A stretch of 64,000 nucleotides of DNA. It comes from Polytrichum commune. Lineage: Eukaryota > Streptophyta > Polytrichopsida > Polytrichales > Polytrichaceae. The stretch is taken from the NCBI GenBank assembly GCA_950295325.1, contig OX485803.1, positions 46,329,554 to 46,393,553 on the forward strand, read 5' to 3'. The position numbers and the translations under genes are program-made. Under the pieces are notes generated by a model. It had not been told where the DNA came from. It searched no databases and saw only the letters and a program-made list of their open reading frames with translations. This document shows positions 11,986 to 22,940 of this stretch, piece after piece. Positions within the stretch are counted from its first letter, which is position 1; each line of letters starts with the position of its first letter.

Positions 11986-14900
11986 CTAAGGATTGAATCC
12001 TATGAAAAGGTTGAGAACTATTGATAACACGAACATTCCGACAAAGAAGAGGGTCCAGTTGCGAGTTCCCTCGGGGTCAGCAGGTGGCCCCTGCACAGCA
12101 ACCAGAATCTCATCAACCTCACAAGATAATCCAACATACTTTCCTTACAAACTTCACTGTGAACAATCCCTCTTGTTAGTAATCAGAGAGAGGTTTCACT
12201 ATCTTGTACTTCTCAGATATTGTTCTACTAAGGTAAGTGGGCCTAATACGAACACGTTTTGCTATGCGCCCACTTCTCTTACAATATAAACACACAATTA
12301 GTACAAGATGATTAGCAAATCCACTTCAAGGCTTGGAAAACAATGAGGAAAACGGCTATGGCCTCAATTTGATTGCTAATCTTCTACTCGTTCTATGTTT
12401 AATATCATAAGAGAACTGGGTGGAGAGCTTAAAATGTCCATTTTTGGCCTACTTACCTTAATTTGGTTGATGAGTGGCTCAAAGAGCATCAGTGTGCTGG
12501 AGTTCTGGTGCATTTCAATGTTAAGTGTTCAGAGTAATCAGATTCAGAGCTTCAAGAATAAAAAGTGCAAAAGGGGGCATTCAAATACCGGCAAGGGTGT
12601 TTTGTCAGCCAGGCGTTGTGTGACATCAGCTTCATATGGCCATGCATATTCAACCGTATGTGTGGCCTTGCGCAACAAACTCCAATCATACATCCGTCGT
12701 TCTTCCTCTGACAACAGAAGGTCAACAGAATCCTGCACAAATGAGTTCACATACCACATCAGTGTCAATCAATACACTTATATATACCGCAGAGCATGAT
12801 TAAGTGCCAACCACAAATATTTATTTTGTTCAATTCCCTCAAGACAAGGCCCAGGAATTTGACAAGACTGGGCGAGAAAGAATTAATAACTCCAAGTAGA
12901 TGCGCCTCATCCGAATAGAAGAGTGAGCTTTCTCTGGGCGCATGGCCCCATTGTGGGCAACTCTGTAGACAATTTTGGCTGTTGGATCGGATCAAGAATC
13001 ATCTCATCTAGTTAGCAATTGCAAAACACAAAGTTTGTCATTTCAAGTGTCAGAATCCAAGTTCAGATGCAAAAGTTGGAAGATGTCAATGTAAAGGTTC
13101 TCTTTCTCTTTAAACGATCACATAGACCCTCCCAATTATGATGTTAGCTTTTGAACCTTGAATAACGTCTATGTTTTGAGCAAGTAGTCCAATCTCATGG
13201 TTACAAGTGTCTTTTTTCATGTCCGATCTTAGCTGCAGCATCACCATATGCTACTCCAATATAGGTGTCCAATTAAGAAGAGTGACCACATAAGGTCCAC
13301 ATACCTTATTACAAACATCTAGTTATTTTTAAAAGCAGCTTGAACCGAGCAGTGCTGATCTTAAATTTACAAAAGGAGCTCAAAGCAAACAACTCAGACA
13401 TGTAGTTTGAGAGTAAGATCTAAAGTTTTACTAGAACAACGTCATCGATGCAAAGCTGCAGGATGGAAGGCCAATTTATGTTCTAATGAAATCAACACCG
13501 AACACCTTTAGTTTGTTGAGTTGATCCTGAGCTTCAGCCTCCCCCAAGGATTGTTGTTGCACATCAGCACGCCGCTCTTGATATGCCTTCATAATCTTCA
13601 CAATGAGAGCATGCATACACACGAATATGATGAATATGGTTTCAAAAGACTTGAATGCAGGTACTAGCACATGATATAGCCGACAAAGAATGAGTCTACA
13701 GTATGTAGACACTCGTCAACTTTGTACAAATGCACCCAACCCAAATTTGCACAAACAGATTAGAGTCACTGCTATTATTCAGGAATGACCAAGAATAAAT
13801 GGCATAAATTCTTACTGCAGTTGCAAATAGCACCTTGTCATCAAATGTCAGGTTCAACTTCGTCAGATTATTTCAGCACTTACCAAATATTCAAACTTAA
13901 CACATTTTCACAAAGAATGGCATGATGAATAGTGGGTTCCAAAGAAGGGACGTGAATTTGTATGACCAGACGTTGCACAAATAGGTTAGAGTCAATAATC
14001 ATTTTTAGAAACTGCCAAGAATCAACAACCTAAATGCTCACTGCAGTTGCAAATAGTGCCTTTCATTGGATGTCAGGTTCAACTTCATCAAGATTATTCC
14101 AACAGTTACCAAATACTTAACCTTCAAACATTTTCAAAATTAATGGCATGATGAATAAAGAGTTCCAAAGAAGAGAGGTGAATTTGCACGACTAAACATT
14201 ACACAAATAGGGAATCTTTGATATTTTTAGAAACTACCGAGAATCAATAACCTAAATGCTCACTGCAGTGGCAAATAGTGCCTTACAATGAAACCTTGCA
14301 TTTGGTTACCTCTTCAGAAGAAGATTCAGGACTGGCACCTAGCCTTCCGTAATGGTCCTCCAGTATAATACCTGCAAAAGTGGACACACAACATGCCACA
14401 TTCATGCACCATGGGTGTCAGTTTCAACTTTGTCCAATTATTCCAGCACTTTACCGAAAATAGAAGCTTCACGCCAGTGACCGGGAGATTTTTGGGCATT
14501 ATCGGTTGAGATCCTAGTGTTTGCGAGTGCAACCGGTTACATGTTGACATCCTCCGGTTTTCCTTTATTAAATTGGGGTATATTCTATTAATTCCTCTAA
14601 ACTGATCGGTAATTTTCTTGAAGTCTCGAACTTCAACCGGTTTTATCTCAAACTCAACCGGTTCATCTGTAACTAACTGCCGGTTCTCCCCGATCATTGC
14701 TTCACGCATTTACAAATAATGGCACCACTCTCTGATAACCACCTTGTCATCCCAGCTCTTCTGAGTCCCTACTTGACTGTTAAGGTGGAATTTTTCTCAT
14801 CTGAGACCAAAATTGAGGTGCAGTTCAACTGAAGAGAATATCTGTCACATTTACGGTTCACCAAAAATGGCATGCCTTGCCACCACATTGCGGTCATCAC

Positions 14901-15717
14901 CTGGTCATCCTTCGTCACCGTAAGATGGAAATCCTCTCATGCAAGGGCGAAATTAATGTGCAATTCGATTGAAGATATTTTTGTCCCATTTGAGGCTCAC
15001 GAAGAATGGCATGCTTTGCCACCACGCTAGAATGAGGACCTGATCATCTCAGGTTTTCTGAGCTCCTAGCTCACCGTAAGGTGGATATCGTCTCATCTGA
15101 GACCCAAATTAAGGTGCAGTTCAATTGAAGAGAATATGTGTCACATTTAGGTTTGACAAAGAATGGCATGCCTTGCCACCACTCTATTATCAATACCTAG
15201 TCATCCTACCTCACCGTAAGGTGGACATGTTGTCATGTGAGGTAAAATTGAGGTGCAGTTCAATTGAAGAGAATGTGTGTCACATTTTGGTTTGACAAAG
15301 AATGGCATGCCTTGCCACCACTCTATTATCAACACCTAGTCATCCGAACTCACCGTAAGGTAGAAGTCTTCTCATGCGAGGCCAAAATTGAGCTGCAGTT
15401 CAATTGAAGAGAATGTGTGCCACATGTTAAGGTTGCAGGATAGCATGATTACCTTCGCCAGAGAGGGCGGCAAGGATGTTCTCCGGGGTGATGATGGACT
15501 TGGGGTTAACCGGGGGGGAAGACAATGCGAAATCATCAGCTACGGACGGCGCAGCAGGTGTGGCTTCGGATGTGGATGTGGATTCCGCCCTCACCACCAC
15601 CGCCATTCCCCTCCTCCTCGTCATCATGCTTTGAGAACTTTGAGAGCTTCTTGTAGCCCATGGTCGTTGCGTCAAATGCGTGGAAACAGGGCAGGGGGCA
15701 GGCAGACACCGCATCAT
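11986..15717 (-). CDS. ndhU: NdhU-like subunit of chloroplast NDH complex (J-like protein), five exons
   Basis: Exons on the minus strand: 15717-15453, 14371-14310, 13595-13506, 12732-12589 and 12090-11986; coding phase is kept across every junction, giving about 221 residues. All junctions are GT-AG, though the exon 3 acceptor has a weak pyrimidine tract. Residues 1 to about 41 look like a plastid transit peptide ending near VVVRA. Then comes a J-like domain: HYGRLGASPESSSEE, IMKAYQERR, LLLSEEERRMYDWSLLRKA and the family-like YAWPYEADVTQ. It has no HPD tripeptide, as expected of NdhU (CRRL) rather than an active DnaJ. The last exon encodes one membrane segment, WTLFFVGMFVLSIVLNLFIG, close to the C-terminus. 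NdhU belongs to the stromal, ferredoxin-binding side of the thylakoid NDH complex in cyclic electron flow. The start is the first of two adjacent ATGs, with an in-frame stop in the frame just upstream. Subunit identity is inferred from motifs; other J-like plastid proteins are less likely. Confidence 0.85.
12230..12340 (+). repeat. Copy 1 of a dispersed repeat with splice-donor-like left edge
   Basis: This lies in intron 4 of the NdhU-like gene, in the opposite orientation. It shares with 21825-21980 and 40369-40515 the order AAGGTAAGTGGG, GCCCACTTCTC, ATATAAA, then GAGATGATTAGC(A/G)AATCC. The first two blocks can pair as a short foldback. No coding content. Confidence 0.7.
13810..14475. repeat. 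~220-bp imperfect repeats around exon 2 of the NdhU-like gene
   Basis: The phrase CTGCAGTTGCAAATAG recurs at about 13813, 14037 and 14258 (the third copy reads GTGG). Between copies, segments resembling GTCAGGTTCAACTTC and TTACCAAATA recur. The third unit is interrupted by about 130 bp that includes coding exon 2 (14310-14371). These are either unequal duplications of intron sequence or of an exon-bearing segment whose other copies lost the exon. Confidence 0.65.
14481..14700. repeat. CCGGTT-rich dispersed repeat, copy 1
   Basis: A ~220-bp element inside intron 1 of the NdhU-like gene. It starts CCGGGAGATTTTTGGGCAT and ends GCCGGTTCTCCCCG, with AACCGG / CCGGTT repeated through it. Related copies lie at 31292-31392 (partial), 39281-39478 and 39871-40116. 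The two ends are weakly inverted (CGGGAGA / TCTCCCCG), suggesting a MITE-like or SINE-like unit. Confidence 0.75.
14720..15430. repeat. ~140-bp tandem array in intron 1 of the NdhU-like gene
   Basis: The phrase GTGCAGTTCAATTGAAGAGAAT (here split by a few mismatches between copies) recurs at about 14819, 14960, 15116, 15255 and 15395. Each copy is followed by AATGGCATGCCTTGCCACCA and preceded by CTCACCGTAAGGT. Step lengths are 139-141 bp with one of 156 bp, giving about five copies. No frame stays open across units. Confidence 0.8.
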
Positions 15718-17880
15718 GGCTACAAATTCCCCCCTCCTCCCTCACAAGATTCCCTAACAACTCCCACCTCCAAATTTACGCAAGACCTCGCAGCAGACCC
15801 AACAGGAAATTCTACACAGGCTCCGAGAGAGAAGCTGAGAAAACTCAACCCCCGAAATCGGAAATTGAGATACAGGAAGCTATGCAATTCGAGTGGAAGT
15901 GTGGAGACGAACACACGAACTGCGTGACTCTGTGCGCGCGCGTGTGTACCGTCTAATACGCATTGAACGGGAGGAATGGGAATGGGATCAAAGCGCGAGA
16001 TGTGAGCTTGGAATTGTTGGGAAGCAGATCGCGGGAGGATAATGTGGGCCACTCAAGGCAAATACATCATCACAAATGTGTAGGCGGAAAATGTACATCC
16101 CAGGTACATTTGGAGGCTTCCTGTCTTCAACTGAGGCTCACCTCAACAGACCACATACCAGGTTGTGGGTGGCATCTTGGATGTCTTCATGTGGATGAGA
16201 AAAGGTTACACGGCCATAATGTATGTTTCATTCATCTATGACAAGCTTAGGTGATGAAGTGTAAGTCTAAGCTTCTACTTAAGTACACCCTAACCTCCAT
16301 AATATATCCCTCCTTAATGTCACTCCTTCTCTTATATCCCAAAACCCTAGGAAACAAATGTTCTCGGTTTGAATGTCCCTCCTTGTTGTCACATTTCCCT
16401 CCCATATATCATAGGTTTTGACATAAAGTAATTCACCAAAGATATCAAACCACACGCTTGCACACATCACGTTGTCAACATTATGATTATTGTCATGATT
16501 GCAATGTCGACTTTGTGTTTTTCCATAATGTCACACTCTACACTAATTCTCCATTATCATGCATTCATGTTAACACTATGTACCTCCTTAATATCACATA
16601 CACTTTGGTTAGCACAAGCGTAATATCAAGGAGGTTAGAGTGTATCCTAAAACTCTAGGGAACATATGTTCTAAGTTCTAAAACTCCCTCCTTGTTGTCA
16701 CATTTCCCTCCCATATATCATGGGTATTGCCCTAGGGTGGACTCTTCATTGGAAACTAAATGACGTGCATGGGTCACTATAACACTAAACCCCTTATTAT
16801 ATATAATTTTTTTATAAAGGAAAACATATTTATACGTACTAACGGCATGCTAAAAAATGTACTCATATATTTATACTAAGCTTTTCAATCTAATGTGATA
16901 AATACCTCCACTACATGTACAAACTATACATCATGAATTAAATAATCAATTCTTATATATAAAATCCACTTTCACTTTCCAATGAGAGGGTCATTGAATG
17001 TTTTTTCGTCCATAGCATGTAACCCAATGATTGTATCAAACAAACAAAGATAAGAGCATAATAAATTAGCCACAATTTAGAGAGCAAAACAGAAGGAAAC
17101 CCATGAGAGCATCATCAAGAGCCTCTAGTTTGTAAAAACCTAGGACCCTTAAATATCACATTAACTTTGGTTGCTACTAGTGTGACAAGTGTATGCAATT
17201 GATTCCCTCTTGCCAAAAATTAAAGGTGTGCACATGTTGACCATCTTTGGCCCAAACCATGATCTCAAAGTTCTGAACAAGTGTTTTGTTCCTTTGTACT
17301 TCCTCAAGAAGCTTATGCAATTTATACTCATTGTATTGTCACCTTATTGTCATTAACAATATCACATGCATCACAATATTACAGAGCTCCTTGGTTGCGT
17401 TCCATGGGACAATGTATCACATGAGCATAATTCTATTTTAATTTTGGGATTCTCCATTTATGGGGAGCACTCAGGCTATGCACTATGAACTTTTCGATAG
17501 GCAATTATAATTTATCAAAGTTTTTAAATAGCAACCTCTATTTTGAAAGAGACCATCATGCAGCCACTTAGTAATGTTATGCAGTTCGTTTCAATATGCC
17601 AACCTATTTATAAGCATCTTCCATTATGTTGTTTGTTAGCATTTCTAATGTGAGTTAGCATTCAAAGGCAACCGGAGTGGCCAAGTGATAACATGCCTTT
17701 GGTCAAAACCATTACCCAACATAACCAGTGACGCAATGCATCGAGTTGGTTGACTATAGGTTGAGAACTGGTTGTTTTCTTTCAATAGTTTGATGAGTTG
17801 GTAACCTTATTTAGATTTTTTAATTGAAAAGGCGGACGTCAATCTTCCCCCCTACGAACTTTCAAGCTTTAAGAAACCAA
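15718..17880. other. 5' side of the NdhU-like gene, then AT-rich intergenic DNA
   Basis: The first ~350 bp are GC-richer and probably hold the 5' UTR and core promoter of the NdhU-like gene (minus strand); overlapping frames there on both strands are considered shadows. From about 16060 the sequence is AT-rich. Several near-copies of CACATTTCCCTCCCATATATCAT at 16388, 16702 and nearby indicate an old duplication. No other gene is seen. Confidence 0.4.
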
Positions 17881-18585
17881 AACCCACAAAAAAAACATAG
17901 CACTTGGGCTTCAAAATGTGCATCAACATTCAACATCAACAAAATTTGACCTCTTACATCATCAAAAAATCAAAACCCATAAACCATAGCATTTGGGCTT
18001 CGAAATATACATAAAGCATTCAACACCAACATACAATGGAACTCCTACACCTTCAAAAAACCAAATCTCACAAAAATATTGCTCTTTAGCTTCAAAATTT
18101 GCATCAAAGTTTGAACATCAACATACATTTCATCTCTTATATCTGCAAAAAATCAAAGTGTACAAAAACATAGCATTTGGCCTTCAAATTATGCATACAA
18201 GATTACACATCAGCACACATTTGACCTCCTATACCTCCAAAAAATGAAGACCCACATAAACATATCACTTAGGCTTCAAAATATGCACCAAACATTCAAC
18301 ATCAACATACATTCGGCCTCCTATACCTCCAAAAAACCAAGACCCATAAAAACATGGCACTTGGGCTTCAAAATATGCACCAAACATTCAACATCAACAT
18401 ACATTCAGCCTCCTATACCTCCAAAAAACCAAGACCCATAATAAAATATGGCACTTGGGCTTCAAAATATGCACCAAACATTCATCATCAACATACATTC
18501 GGCCTCCTATACCTCCAAAAAACCAAGACCCATAATAAAACATGGCACTTGGGCTTCAAAATATGCACCAAACATTCCCTGTGAA
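17880..18585. repeat. ~92-bp tandem array, about eight copies
   Basis: The core CACTTGGGCTTCAAAATATG recurs at 89-94-bp steps, with matching bases at about 17908, 17997, 18089, 18181, 18273, 18365, 18459 and 18553. Each unit also contains CAACATCAACATACATT and CTCCTATACCTCC. The first copies are the most diverged and the last three or four nearly identical, the pattern of recent growth at one end. Units of 92 or 94 bp shift frame, so the short frames across it are not genes. Confidence 0.9.
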
Positions 18586-18974
18586 TCAGCCTTATGAATT
18601 TGTCACATCCACGAGATGTGGTGCAAAACCAACTATGTATAAGAGAAGGCTTCCATCTATTATTGAGATTAGGTTTGGAATTGAAGACAAACACCAAAAG
18701 GCCATGTGTTTAAAAGTGACGATGCTTTTATACAATGTGTATATTGAAGAATTTCAATGCAAACTGTACATGTGATTGTGAGCTTCAAGCGGCCGAAGAT
18801 TGCTTCAAGAATCGTACACAATATAGAGCTCAATATATATAGTACAAGCAGGTTGTGCTACTAGATGCGAAACCTGAGGTTGCCGTCTAAGAAGTGTCAA
18901 AAAAAAACTTTCGAATCCGTGCAAGGAGCAAGCCTAGGTCGGAGGCGATGCCCCTCCGGTCTCAGGGATCAATG
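18586..18974. other. 3' flank of the ERF gene
   Basis: Lies between the 92-bp array and the ERF stop codon. It probably includes the ERF 3' UTR (minus strand). No other feature is recognised. Confidence 0.4.
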
Positions 18975-20387
18975 TCACGCGCCTTCGAAGCTTGGGAAGG
19001 GCGACAACAGCCTATCCACCTCCGATTGGAGCGAGCTCGAAAATAATTCCTCCAGGAAGTCCTGTCCCAGATCTTGTAACACCACCGGCGCAGTAGCTTC
19101 ACGTGTCGCCTCCATCTTTGTGGAGGAGCTCTGTTTGATGCTCGGTTGTGACGGAGGAGGAGCAGAGAGATTTGGGGCTTCGCATTCTGCGCTTCTTGTT
19201 TTGGTGTTTGTAGATTGTGGCAACGTGGTTGTCGATGAGAGGGAGGGGATGGAGGCTTTAAGCGGGAAGTTAAGGAGTGCGCGGCAGCCTCGCATTGTAA
19301 GAGCCGCTTTATCATATGCCAACGCAGCTTCTTCAGCGGTGTCAAATGTTCCCAGCCAACAACGAGCGCCCTGCCTAGCCGAATCTCTTATTTCCGCCGC
19401 AAATTTCCCCCACGGCCGTTGCCGAACACCTCGGTAATGAGGCGTGCTCTTCACCACTTTGGTAGCTGGCTGAGACAAACCGTCCTTCCAGCAACCAGTC
19501 TTTGTTGTTGATGCTGCTGGTGCTGCTGCTTGACGACACATTGCCGCATCACCTTCGCCCACCTCTTGGCTTGGAGACGTGGATGAGGCCAAACGTACCC
19601 TAGGCTGTTGATGACCATGCTTTCCAATTCCTGGCACTCCCATAGCTTCAGCCTCGGGGAACCTCCTGCGAATTGGCCGTGCAACCACGGCTGGTCTCGC
19701 CGATGGCTCCTCAATGGGATGAACCTTCTGCTGAAAATATTGGAGTGATTCTTTCTCCAAGGGATCGTTCTCGTCGAATCTCGTACTAGGCTTGGGCTGT
19801 TGGTCTTGCGTTTGAGGGTCGATAGACCGCTTAGGTGAAGGCAGAGTTGGAGTGGAGATGGTTGGAGTTTGTTGTTGCTCACTTTCACTAGTTCGATGAT
19901 GATGGTTGGCGCGGCACGCGTACTGGTCACATTTCACTGGCCACTTGATGCCTGGATGATTATTTTCAGCCTCCTTTTTAAACACCTGGCATATTCGTTC
20001 TGCAACATTAGGGCCGAGAGCATGGCGCAGTTGATGTGCAAGGGACCAAGGTCGCTGACAATACTTCTTCTCTGCAGGAGGTCCGTGATCCGTTCGAACA
20101 GCACTAGAGTCCTCTGATCGGGGCCGCTTCAAATTTGCATCAAAACCGTCATTTAATGCTGTTGGCACGGAGTTATAATGCTCGGAAGAGAAGCAGGAGA
20201 CAGGTTCCGATGATGGAAGTGGTGACAATGGCATCTCCCTCTTTTTAGCTAGAGCTGCTAGGGGATCGCCATATGGCGAGTTAAACGCCTCCAAAGAAGG
20301 TTGCTGGTACAGTGAGGAGAACTCACCGAACGTGTCCTTTCCATCGTCACAACCTCTCCCTCGATTTGCGAAGGAGAATAAATTCAT
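18975..20387 (-). CDS. AP2/ERF-family transcription factor
   Basis: Single open frame of 470 residues with an ATG start and no intron. One AP2 domain lies at about residues 317-374: [38 protein letters not shown] and [10 protein letters not shown]. The Ala and Asp of the [12 protein letters not shown] block are those of the ERF rather than the DREB subgroup, which predicts GCC-box binding. The ~315 residues before it are Ser/Pro/Gln-rich and look disordered, with KRPRSED and RRRFPE as possible nuclear signals. The C-terminus is acidic and hydrophobic (FLEELF, VDRLLS), a likely activation region. The protein is longer than typical ERFs (about 200-350). A CT-repeat (20436-20466) lies just before the start and G-boxes lie about 0.9 kb upstream. 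Function beyond DNA-binding regulator is not resolved. Confidence 0.93.
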   Translation of the reverse strand: MNLFSFANRGRGCDDGKDTFGEFSSLYQQPSLEAFNSPYGDPLAALAKKREMPLSPLPSSEPVSCFSSEHYNSVPTALNDGFDANLKRPRSEDSSAVRTDHGPPAEKKYCQRPWSLAHQLRHALGPNVAERICQVFKKEAENNHPGIKWPVKCDQYACRANHHHRTSESEQQQTPTISTPTLPSPKRSIDPQTQDQQPKPSTRFDENDPLEKESLQYFQQKVHPIEEPSARPAVVARPIRRRFPEAEAMGVPGIGKHGHQQPRVRLASSTSPSQEVGEGDAAMCRQAAAPAASTTKTGCWKDGLSQPATKVVKSTPHYRGVRQRPWGKFAAEIRDSARQGARCWLGTFDTAEEAALAYDKAALTMRGCRALLNFPLKASIPSLSSTTTLPQSTNTKTRSAECEAPNLSAPPPSQPSIKQSSSTKMEATREATAPVVLQDLGQDFLEELFSSSLQSEVDRLLSPFPSFEGA

Positions 20388-20434
20388 TGTCTATCTGGTC
20401 TCCCCTCCCTCACTCTGTTTTCTCACTCCCTCAC

Positions 20435-20435
<1 letters not shown>

Positions 20436-20466
<31 letters not shown>
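20436..20466. repeat. (CT)n microsatellite in ERF leader
   Basis: About 31 bp of alternating CT on the plus strand, read as GA on the ERF sense strand, 49-79 bp upstream of the ERF ATG. GA-rich leaders are common in plant genes and may bind GAGA-type BBR/BPC factors. Confidence 0.85.
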
Positions 20467-20468
<2 letters not shown>

Positions 20469-21239
20469 ATACAACCACAACCCTTCGTCCCAAACTCGTT
20501 TATCCAAATACTAGCTGAGACTGCAGTAACGGTGTTACAATCCTCTTAGCTGCCATCTTGCACTCACGTCCACAAAAACCTACACACTCATTTCTTCGCC
20601 ATAGCCTTGGAAACCCAGATATTTTCAAAGTAAAAGAATACAGGACACACTGACCGAGTTCCAACTTTTTACAACTCTTGCAGCCTGCCAAACTTTGGTG
20701 CGTGCTCAAGAAGGCCTTGCACAAATGGGGAAACAAAACCCAAAAAGAAAAAAACCTTTACTTCTTTCTTTCACAGTTGTTTTTCCCACACTTTGCTCAC
20801 AACCAGCTCTAATTGCGATACAATTCACTACATGCGTCTAATGCTAAATACTACCTCTTGCAGGTCCACAAAAAAACGCGCCTGCCGCTACTCCTACTAT
20901 TGCTTAGTCTGCTCGAAGGAACCAGCTGTCTGTCTTCGACAGAATGATCCTCCACCACCACCACCACCACCACCACCACGCGCAACCGCGACCTCTAGTA
21001 AGTTCCAATTTTACGAATGCTTAAAGAATGCGATAACTGAGTCCACCACTCCACTCTCCCGACTCCTCCTCCGCCGTCTTGACCAACATCCCGCGTCTCC
21101 TTCATTATATGTTGTGTTGGCGTGCAGTGTCGATCAACTTTCACCGTGTGTTCCTTCAATCCTTCCTTCTGCCACGAAGACCCACAGGAAGGTCCTTTCC
21201 GTTCCCTTGCGGAAATATCACCGCGGACCCCACTGCTGC

Positions 21240-21380
21240 GCCACGTGGCAGCTCCTTCATTCTCCCCAGTTCCACAGAACCACTCTTGTTCACCTCGCAG
21301 GCGTCACCCCTCGCTTCACGATGGCGTCACGTCCGCGTCACGCGTGACGTAAGCCGGGACCCTGCCAATTAGTCACGTGA
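21240..21380 (-). promoter_or_regulatory. G-box / TGACG cluster upstream of the ERF gene
   Basis: Two palindromic CACGTG G-boxes lie at 21242-21247 and 21374-21379. Between them several CGTCA/TGACG motifs cluster around 21325-21350, ending in CGCGTGACGTAA. The cluster is about 0.85-1.0 kb upstream of the ERF start and GC-richer than its surroundings. Such motifs are bound by bZIP and bHLH factors in stress, ABA or light responses. Assignment to the ERF gene is by proximity; no plus-strand gene was identified that it could serve instead. Confidence 0.5.
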
Positions 21381-21590
21381 TCCAGAGCCTGGAGGTGGAT
21401 GGTCGGCTTCATCCCATTCATCCAGTTTCATCCCCTAATTCCATCCATGGAGACCTCGCATTTTGACTGCTTCGCCAAGATTCTTGCGAGATGGGACCAT
21501 TGAAGGGGCGTGTCTGAAACGTGCTGTTGAGTTCTCGAGTCCCTCAAAATTGTTTGGACTTTCTAAGCCACAATTTTCATCAAGCACATT

Positions 21591-21592
<2 letters not shown>

Positions 21593-21621
<29 letters not shown>
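21593..21621. repeat. (TATG)n microsatellite
   Basis: About seven uninterrupted ATGT/TATG units. Confidence 0.9.
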
Positions 21622-21824
21622 GGGCACTTGTATGCTAACAAGAGAGTCGCAAAACAAAATGAAGATTTCCTTGAGAGTTAAGGGAGGATTACACATAAAG
21701 TTTTATTGCCGACCACCTCGGCTAATCAACCCTCACAACAAAACCACTCATTCATAACCCAAGCAATGTATATCTGAAGTTAGAAAAGAGAGCGCCATGG
21801 AAAGAAAAGGAAAGAATGAAGAAG

Positions 21825-21980
21825 AAGGTAAGTGGGTCTTCATAGGACCATTTCTCTCTTTGCACCCACTTCTCATAGGATATGAAAAAATAACATTTGG
21901 TGCGAGATGATTAGCGAATCCGGATCGTGCTTGTAGCCACTCACTCCATAATTTTTGGAGCTCATATGAATATTCTATTC
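21825..21980 (+). repeat. Copy 2 of the splice-donor-edged dispersed repeat
   Basis: Starts GAAGGTAAGTGGG and continues with CACCCACTTCTC, GGATATGAAA and GTGCGAGATGATTAGCG, then TTTTTGGAGCTCATATGAAT, which also follows the copy at 40369-40515. It is preceded by a short ATG frame (21797 onward) but no gene is recognised. Confidence 0.7.
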
Positions 21981-22730
21981 ATTTTGAAGATAAGGATTCA
22001 TTTAATTTGTAAATGGTTGTATAGTCCCCCCCCCCCCTTCTCCCCAATGAAGTGAACTGCTGCGTTTAGAATAGTTAACAAATTTTGGAAAGAAAAAGAC
22101 AAAGGTAAAGAAAACTAACATTGGTGTCATTATGATGTGAATGTGATCCCGTTGACCTTGCCTTGTTCAAGAGTCCCCATGATACATGATAGGGTTTACT
22201 GCCTACCTCTCAGTGGGTATGGTTAACAAAATTTGAACACGTAGTCCAATCCCCTTTCAACATATGTCTTTTTGGTGACAGTTCTTGGATTCCCAACCAA
22301 GCATACACCACTCAAATTACGGTATCCGTTTGAGGATCGAGCACCAAGTTAAGCACATCTAAGGTAGATAGACCCATTTCCGATAACTTGAGCATGTTTT
22401 TGCATAAGTGTGGTACAAGTGTGACAATGGAGTGAATTTTCATAAGCTTGGAAAATGATATCATGACATTTCACAAAAAAATTTAGGAAAAATCGCAATT
22501 GTGCAATTTCAAGTATTGAAATTACGGTAAATTTCCAAAGGCAAGATTCTTAACATTGGTTAACCTATTTATGATAACTCATAGGCAAAACCTCGAGTAG
22601 ATTGTGGTTGAAAACCGTAAACAATCAATATCCTTTTCAAGGAACCCAAATTTGTGCCCTTTTAACTTACTTCTCCATCACATCGAACTTCTCAATGGCT
22701 ATGACTACTCTCTCACTTGGTCACTACACA
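21981..22730. other. Intergenic DNA, no gene seen
   Basis: AT-rich sequence with a poly-C run at about 22026. No frame or repeat could be supported. Confidence 0.4.
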
Positions 22731-22940
22731 AATTATCCCGATTAGTGCGTGTTACTATTTGAAGTTATGCGGTGCAATAACCTCTTACTAAGGAGTTCAA
22801 TTTACTAACAAACGTTTAATAGGTGGTCTGGACATTATAGAACACTATATTTGACTTTGTTTGGTAGAGTGTTGCATTCTCATTAAATAGTTATAACACC
22901 GCGTAACTCCAAATAGTAACATGCACTAAATGGGATAACC
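22731..22940. mobile_element. MITE, 210 bp, ~45-bp inverted ends
   Basis: The two ends are inverted copies for about 45 bp with a handful of mismatches, passing through TTATCCC, TTAGTGC.TGTTACTATTTG and AGTTA.GCGGTG. It is a member of the family that includes 5941-6165 and 31714-31934. No target duplication is clear and it is non-coding. Confidence 0.8.

Noticed and set aside
15388-15927. 179-codon plus frame over exon 1 of the NdhU-like gene
   Set aside because: It is antisense to a supported coding exon and has no motif.
17993-18775. Chain of short plus frames with repeated NIHSASYTSKK
   Set aside because: They arise from the 92-bp array, whose unit length breaks frame. No start or domain is consistent.
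20793-21347. 184-codon plus frame with a Pro run
   Set aside because: The Pro run comes from a CCA microsatellite. The region holds promoter motifs, no domain is visible, and overlapping frames of similar length exist.
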